From contig WUAK01000110.1 of NCBI GenBank assembly GCA_009827205.1, positions 1 to 8,560 of the forward strand: a stretch of DNA of 8,560 nt, given 5' to 3'. The notes beneath the pieces were generated by a model. It made no database searches. It was not told the DNA's origin and saw only the letters and a list, made by a program, of their open reading frames with translations. The translations under genes and the position numbers were made by a program. The stretch is from Phycisphaeraceae bacterium (GTDB taxonomy: Bacteria > Planctomycetota > Phycisphaerae > Phycisphaerales > UBA1924). Below are positions 6,460 through 8,560 of the stretch, piece by piece (position 1 is the first letter of the stretch; each line of letters opens with the position of its first letter).

Positions 6460-7142
6460 GTCGACACCCCGAGCAGTTGGTTCATGTCTACAACTTTGTC
6501 AAATCGATCAAGCAGCGTGTGATCGTGCGTTGCCATCACGACCGCGGCACCGCTAGCGCTTCCTGCTGAGAGCAACAGGTCGATTGTCCGAGCGCTGCGT
6601 TCGGGGTCTAGGTTTCCGGTGGGCTCGTCACAAAGAAGAACCTTTGGGCTCGTCACGAGCGCCCGACATATCGCGACCCGCTGGCGTTCGCCCTGTGAGA
6701 GCCTGTTGGGGCGCCTTTTGAGAAGATGAGCGATTTCGAGAGTCTCTGCGAGTTCCTGTGCTCGTTTCTTGAGATCACCCACGCTCGTTGAATCGATAAA
6801 AGTGGTCAGCAGGATATTTTCGTACGCCGTGAGGTACTCGACGAGCGCGAGATTCTGGAAAACGAGACCGATTTCTTTGAGACGAACCGAGCGCCTCGCT
6901 TCGGCGTCGAGTGCGTGCATGGCGTGCCCCGCCACGGTGAGTTGCCCCGCTGCGGGTGCGTGGATCCCAGAGATGAGATCGAGCATCGTCGACTTGCCGG
7001 AACCGCTCGGCCCGATGCACGCGACGACCGAGCCTGCATCAATGTCGAGTTCGTCAATCCTCAGCCTGAAGGGGGCCCCTTCCTGAGCCAGGTTCGCATG
7101 CGTGAACTCGATCTGTCTCAGGCTGATCGCGTGATCACTCAA
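6456..7142 (-). CDS. ABC transporter ATP-binding protein, LolD/MacB family
   Basis: This 228-residue cytoplasmic ATPase should power the FtsX-type permease. It has Walker A GPSGSGKST (44-52), Q-loop Gln96 in LVFQNLAL, signature LSQGE (148-152), Walker B VLLCDEPTGNLDP (168-180) with Glu173, and switch His206 in ATHDH. The EPTGNLD run and the short length are typical of LolD/MacB/FtsE ATPases, not of ZnuC importers. The start is a TTG that overlaps the stop of the upstream gene as TTGA. No strong Shine-Dalgarno is visible (only a GGGG run upstream), which fits translational coupling. The family assignment is firm. What the transporter moves or does is not shown by this subunit. Confidence 0.96.
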   Translation of the reverse strand: MSDHAISLRQIEFTHANLAQEGAPFRLRIDELDIDAGSVVACIGPSGSGKSTMLDLISGIHAPAAGQLTVAGHAMHALDAEARRSVRLKEIGLVFQNLALVEYLTAYENILLTTFIDSTSVGDLKKRAQELAETLEIAHLLKRRPNRLSQGERQRVAICRALVTSPKVLLCDEPTGNLDPERSARTIDLLLSAGSASGAAVVMATHDHTLLDRFDKVVDMNQLLGVST

Positions 7143-8404
7143 AACGTCGACCCCGCTGGCAGATCAACCGGATCGGGGTTCAGGTGCTTCGATGAGAGCA
7201 CTTCGCTGCCCACGATGCGCCACTTTCCCTCGTCCTCGGCGATCGTGTAGTTGGCGTGATACACAGTCTCGCGCGGGTGCGAATGCCCCCAGTGATAGAC
7301 CGTGCCCTCGACAATCCAGTGTGCCTCTACGAGGAAAGATGGGTCATCGGCATCCACGTCGAGCACCTTCGACTCGTCGATCACCACCTTCGTGATTCTA
7401 CCGACCGCGCCGCCCTGCTCCGCCTGAACGAGTCCCCGCTGGATCGATGTGTAGAGCTCTTCGAGCATGTCACCTGCCACGCTGCGAGACAGAGCGTCGT
7501 AGATGTCGCTCTCGGCGGAGTAGTCAAACGCGCGATACACATTTGTGTGCAGAGGCTTGAAGACCGAGAGCAGAGCATCGTCATCGACCTCAGGCTCACC
7601 GAAGGGAAGGATCGCTCCGGTTCGAGCGACGTATGCCATGATCATCAGCGGGATGCCGAGAATGACGACAATCCTGATGCCCCGCTTCTTGACCAGCGCA
7701 AGTGAGAACACAACCCACCCGAGCAAGAGAGCGACCGAGATTAGTGGGATGCCTGGGGTGGCGAAGTCGATCGGTTCGGGTACAGCCTCGAGCCTGTCAT
7801 CGATAGTCGCATGTGAGGGGCGCCACTCCACAACTGGATCGGACTCACTGAAGATGATCTGCTCGACGATGCCTTCTGCTTTGAGCAGTGCGAGGATGAT
7901 CATCTTGGGAAGATTGCCGTCCGGTCCGGGCTGCTCTGTAGACATGGTGTCTTCGGGGTAGGCACTCCATTCCATCGTGAGCATTTCGGGCGCTGATTTG
8001 AACGGGTAACTTACGACGATGTTGAAGCGGGTGAGGGCGCGCAGCCCGGTTTTCGGGAAGAGCTTTAGGTTTTCGCGATCGAGGCGGATGAGTTCGTACT
8101 CCTCGATAATCCCCCGGACTTCGACGCCGTCGATGGTGACCTCGTTCTCATCGAGGAAGAACTGCTCGATCCTCTCGCGGATGGCGGCCTCCTCGGCCGG
8201 ATCCACCGCGTCTGGGAACTCACGGGTAGTGGGCATAACCGCATCGACATAGTTGAGGTTCATCGCGACGTTGAACCGTACATCCGTATCCGTGATAGAG
8301 ATCCGAACCTCTGCATGGGGACCATCCTGCGGGTCCGCAGCAGCGAGACCTGCGATGAGGGCAAGGATCAGGGACAAAATGGCGAGGAGGGGTCTTCCCG
8401 GCAC
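7139..8404 (-). CDS. Unclassified two-TM extracytoplasmic protein, first gene of the ABC/metal operon
   Basis: I do not recognise a named family. Numbered from the GTG at 8404 (421 aa), the protein has a signal peptide (1-23, LAA/ADP). A beta-rich extracytoplasmic domain runs to about 215 and includes NEVTIDGVEV (87-96). A hairpin of two TMs follows (about 219-238 and 244-263) with KKRGIR on the cytoplasmic side. A second extracytoplasmic domain (264-421) has two helices and then strands, somewhat like an NTF2/Tim44-type fold. This last domain holds a histidine cluster, YHWGHSHPRETVYH (His371, 374, 376, 383). The GTG is preferred because GGAG lies 5 bases before it and the signal peptide then starts cleanly. 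An ATG at 8455 gives 438 aa but lies almost at the expected transcription start and has no spaced Shine-Dalgarno. Coupling to the ABC genes suggests an accessory subunit or metal-binding partner. Confidence 0.82.
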   Translation of the reverse strand: MPGRPLLAILSLILALIAGLAAADPQDGPHAEVRISITDTDVRFNVAMNLNYVDAVMPTTREFPDAVDPAEEAAIRERIEQFFLDENEVTIDGVEVRGIIEEYELIRLDRENLKLFPKTGLRALTRFNIVVSYPFKSAPEMLTMEWSAYPEDTMSTEQPGPDGNLPKMIILALLKAEGIVEQIIFSESDPVVEWRPSHATIDDRLEAVPEPIDFATPGIPLISVALLLGWVVFSLALVKKRGIRIVVILGIPLMIMAYVARTGAILPFGEPEVDDDALLSVFKPLHTNVYRAFDYSAESDIYDALSRSVAGDMLEELYTSIQRGLVQAEQGGAVGRITKVVIDESKVLDVDADDPSFLVEAHWIVEGTVYHWGHSHPRETVYHANYTIAEDEGKWRIVGSEVLSSKHLNPDPVDLPAGSTF

Positions 8405-8409
8405 GGCAG

Positions 8410-8413
8410 CTCC
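8410..8413 (-). promoter_or_regulatory. Shine-Dalgarno GGAG supporting the GTG start at 8404
   Basis: On the minus strand GGAG is followed by CTGCC and then GTG at 8404-8402, a 5-base spacing. The downstream peptide begins MPGRPLLAILSL, a standard signal-peptide n- and h-region. This favours 8404 over the ATG at 8455. Confidence 0.55.
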
Positions 8414-8444
8414 AATCAGGCGAAATCGTCCCCACAGGGGCTGT

Positions 8445-8456
8445 GATGCTAGCATC
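8445..8456. promoter_or_regulatory. Perfect 12-bp palindrome, candidate operator
   Basis: GATGCTAGCATC is its own reverse complement. It begins 6 bases downstream of the proposed -10 on the minus strand, so it covers the expected +1 region, a usual place for a repressor site. It does not match the Fur/Zur consensus that I know. Chance or a restriction-site-like coincidence remains possible. Confidence 0.35.
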
Positions 8457-8462
8457 CCTGAG

Positions 8463-8492
8463 ATTATCAGCCGGTATACAGCCGGGAGCCAA
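8463..8492 (-). promoter_or_regulatory. Sigma70-like promoter for the four-gene operon
   Basis: On the minus strand TTGGCT (8492-8487) and GATAAT (8468-8463) are separated by 18 bases. The -10 matches TATAAT at 5 of 6 positions and the -35 matches TTGACA at 4 of 6. The predicted +1 is near 8456, giving a leader of about 50 bases before the GTG at 8404. Confidence 0.5.
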
Positions 8493-8495
8493 CCG

Positions 8496-8515
8496 CGCCG
8501 CAGGGGGCCGCGGCG
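8496..8515. other. GC-rich hairpin between divergent starts
   Basis: CGCCGC (8496-8501) pairs with GCGGCG (8510-8515) around an 8-base loop rich in G. No T tract follows on either strand, so it is not a good terminator. It lies just upstream of the proposed -35 and 24 bases before the possible divergent TTG start. A role in the leader of that gene is only a possibility. Confidence 0.25.
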
Positions 8516-8539
8516 TCCATATCAGACAGGAGCATCACC

Positions 8540-8560
8540 TTGAAGCGTATTCGCCCAACC
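8540..8560 (+). CDS. Possible start of a divergent gene, cut by the window end
   Basis: AGGAG at 8528-8532 is followed by 7 bases and then a TTG at 8540 that opens the frame MKRIRPT to the end of the window. The spacing and the basic N-terminus are what a real start would show, perhaps of a signal peptide. The organism uses TTG starts elsewhere in this window. Only seven codons are visible, so no function can be given, and the call could be wrong. Confidence 0.45.

Noticed and set aside
4343..7142. Reading the operon as a plain ZnuABC zinc importer
   Set aside because: The permease has the FtsX layout with a large extracytoplasmic domain, not the multi-TM ZnuB form, and the ATPase has LolD/MacB features.
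6456..7142. Naming the ATPase and permease lolD/lolE, macB or ftsE/ftsX
   Set aside because: They share the family but lack the partners that define those systems, and the permease topology differs, so no specific symbol is justified.
8456..8480. Fur/Zur-like half site TGATAAT in the operon promoter
   Set aside because: Only the first half matches the 7-1-7 inverted repeat. The other half agrees at about one position of seven, and the bases are better explained as the -10 element.
8253..8543. A 96-codon + frame antisense to the start of the two-TM protein gene
   Set aside because: It overlaps the signal-peptide coding region and promoter of a better-supported gene, and is Arg/Pro-rich without motif.
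1..8560. Search by eye for CRISPR arrays, IS ends, tRNA genes and long direct repeats
   Set aside because: No regularly spaced repeats, transposase motifs, tRNA cloverleaf or paired terminal repeats were seen.

Overview
The window is ordinary chromosomal DNA of fairly high GC from what looks like a Gram-negative-type bacterium. The best guess is a member of the Planctomycetota, perhaps the Phycisphaerae. That rests on a secreted protein ending in VPSPS, a hydrophobic stretch and RRRR (a PEP-CTERM-like sorting tail), on frequent TTG/GTG starts, and on long extracytoplasmic proteins of unfamiliar family. It is an inference from style, not a phylogenetic result. No insertion sequence, CRISPR array, tRNA, rRNA or phage gene is visible.

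Layout: bases 2-484 (+) are the 3' end of a dihydroorotase gene. A 102-base gap leads to a complete class I glyceraldehyde-3-phosphate dehydrogenase gene (587-1618, +). It converges, across a strong hairpin at 1650-1673, on an RhlE-like DEAD-box RNA helicase gene (1703-3217, -) with a long basic disordered tail. About 340 bases without a gene follow. Then comes a gene for a small secreted or surface protein with a PEP-CTERM-like tail (3560-4243, +). It converges on the end of a four-gene minus-strand operon.

The operon is the most interesting part. It is read from about 8404 down to 4343. The order is an unclassified two-TM extracytoplasmic protein, a LolD/MacB-type ABC ATPase, an FtsX/MacB-type permease, and a ZnuA/TroA-type metal-binding lipoprotein. 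Each junction overlaps by exactly 4 bases (TTGA, ATGA, GTGA), so the four are probably translationally coupled. A good -35/-10 pair lies upstream, with a perfect 12-bp palindrome near the expected +1. A possible divergent gene starts at 8540 with a clean Shine-Dalgarno sequence and runs off the window.

How the genes may work together: a metal-binding lipoprotein normally feeds a ZnuB-type importer, but here it is coupled to a LolD/FtsX-type ABC unit. Three of the four products carry histidine-rich extracytoplasmic motifs. This suggests a zinc (or other divalent metal) handling system built on a mechanotransmission-type ABC transporter. It recalls the Zrg (Vibrio cholerae) and PA4063-PA4066 (Pseudomonas) zinc-responsive loci as I remember them, but with a different set of extracytoplasmic partners. 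The two metabolic genes and the helicase show no functional link to it.
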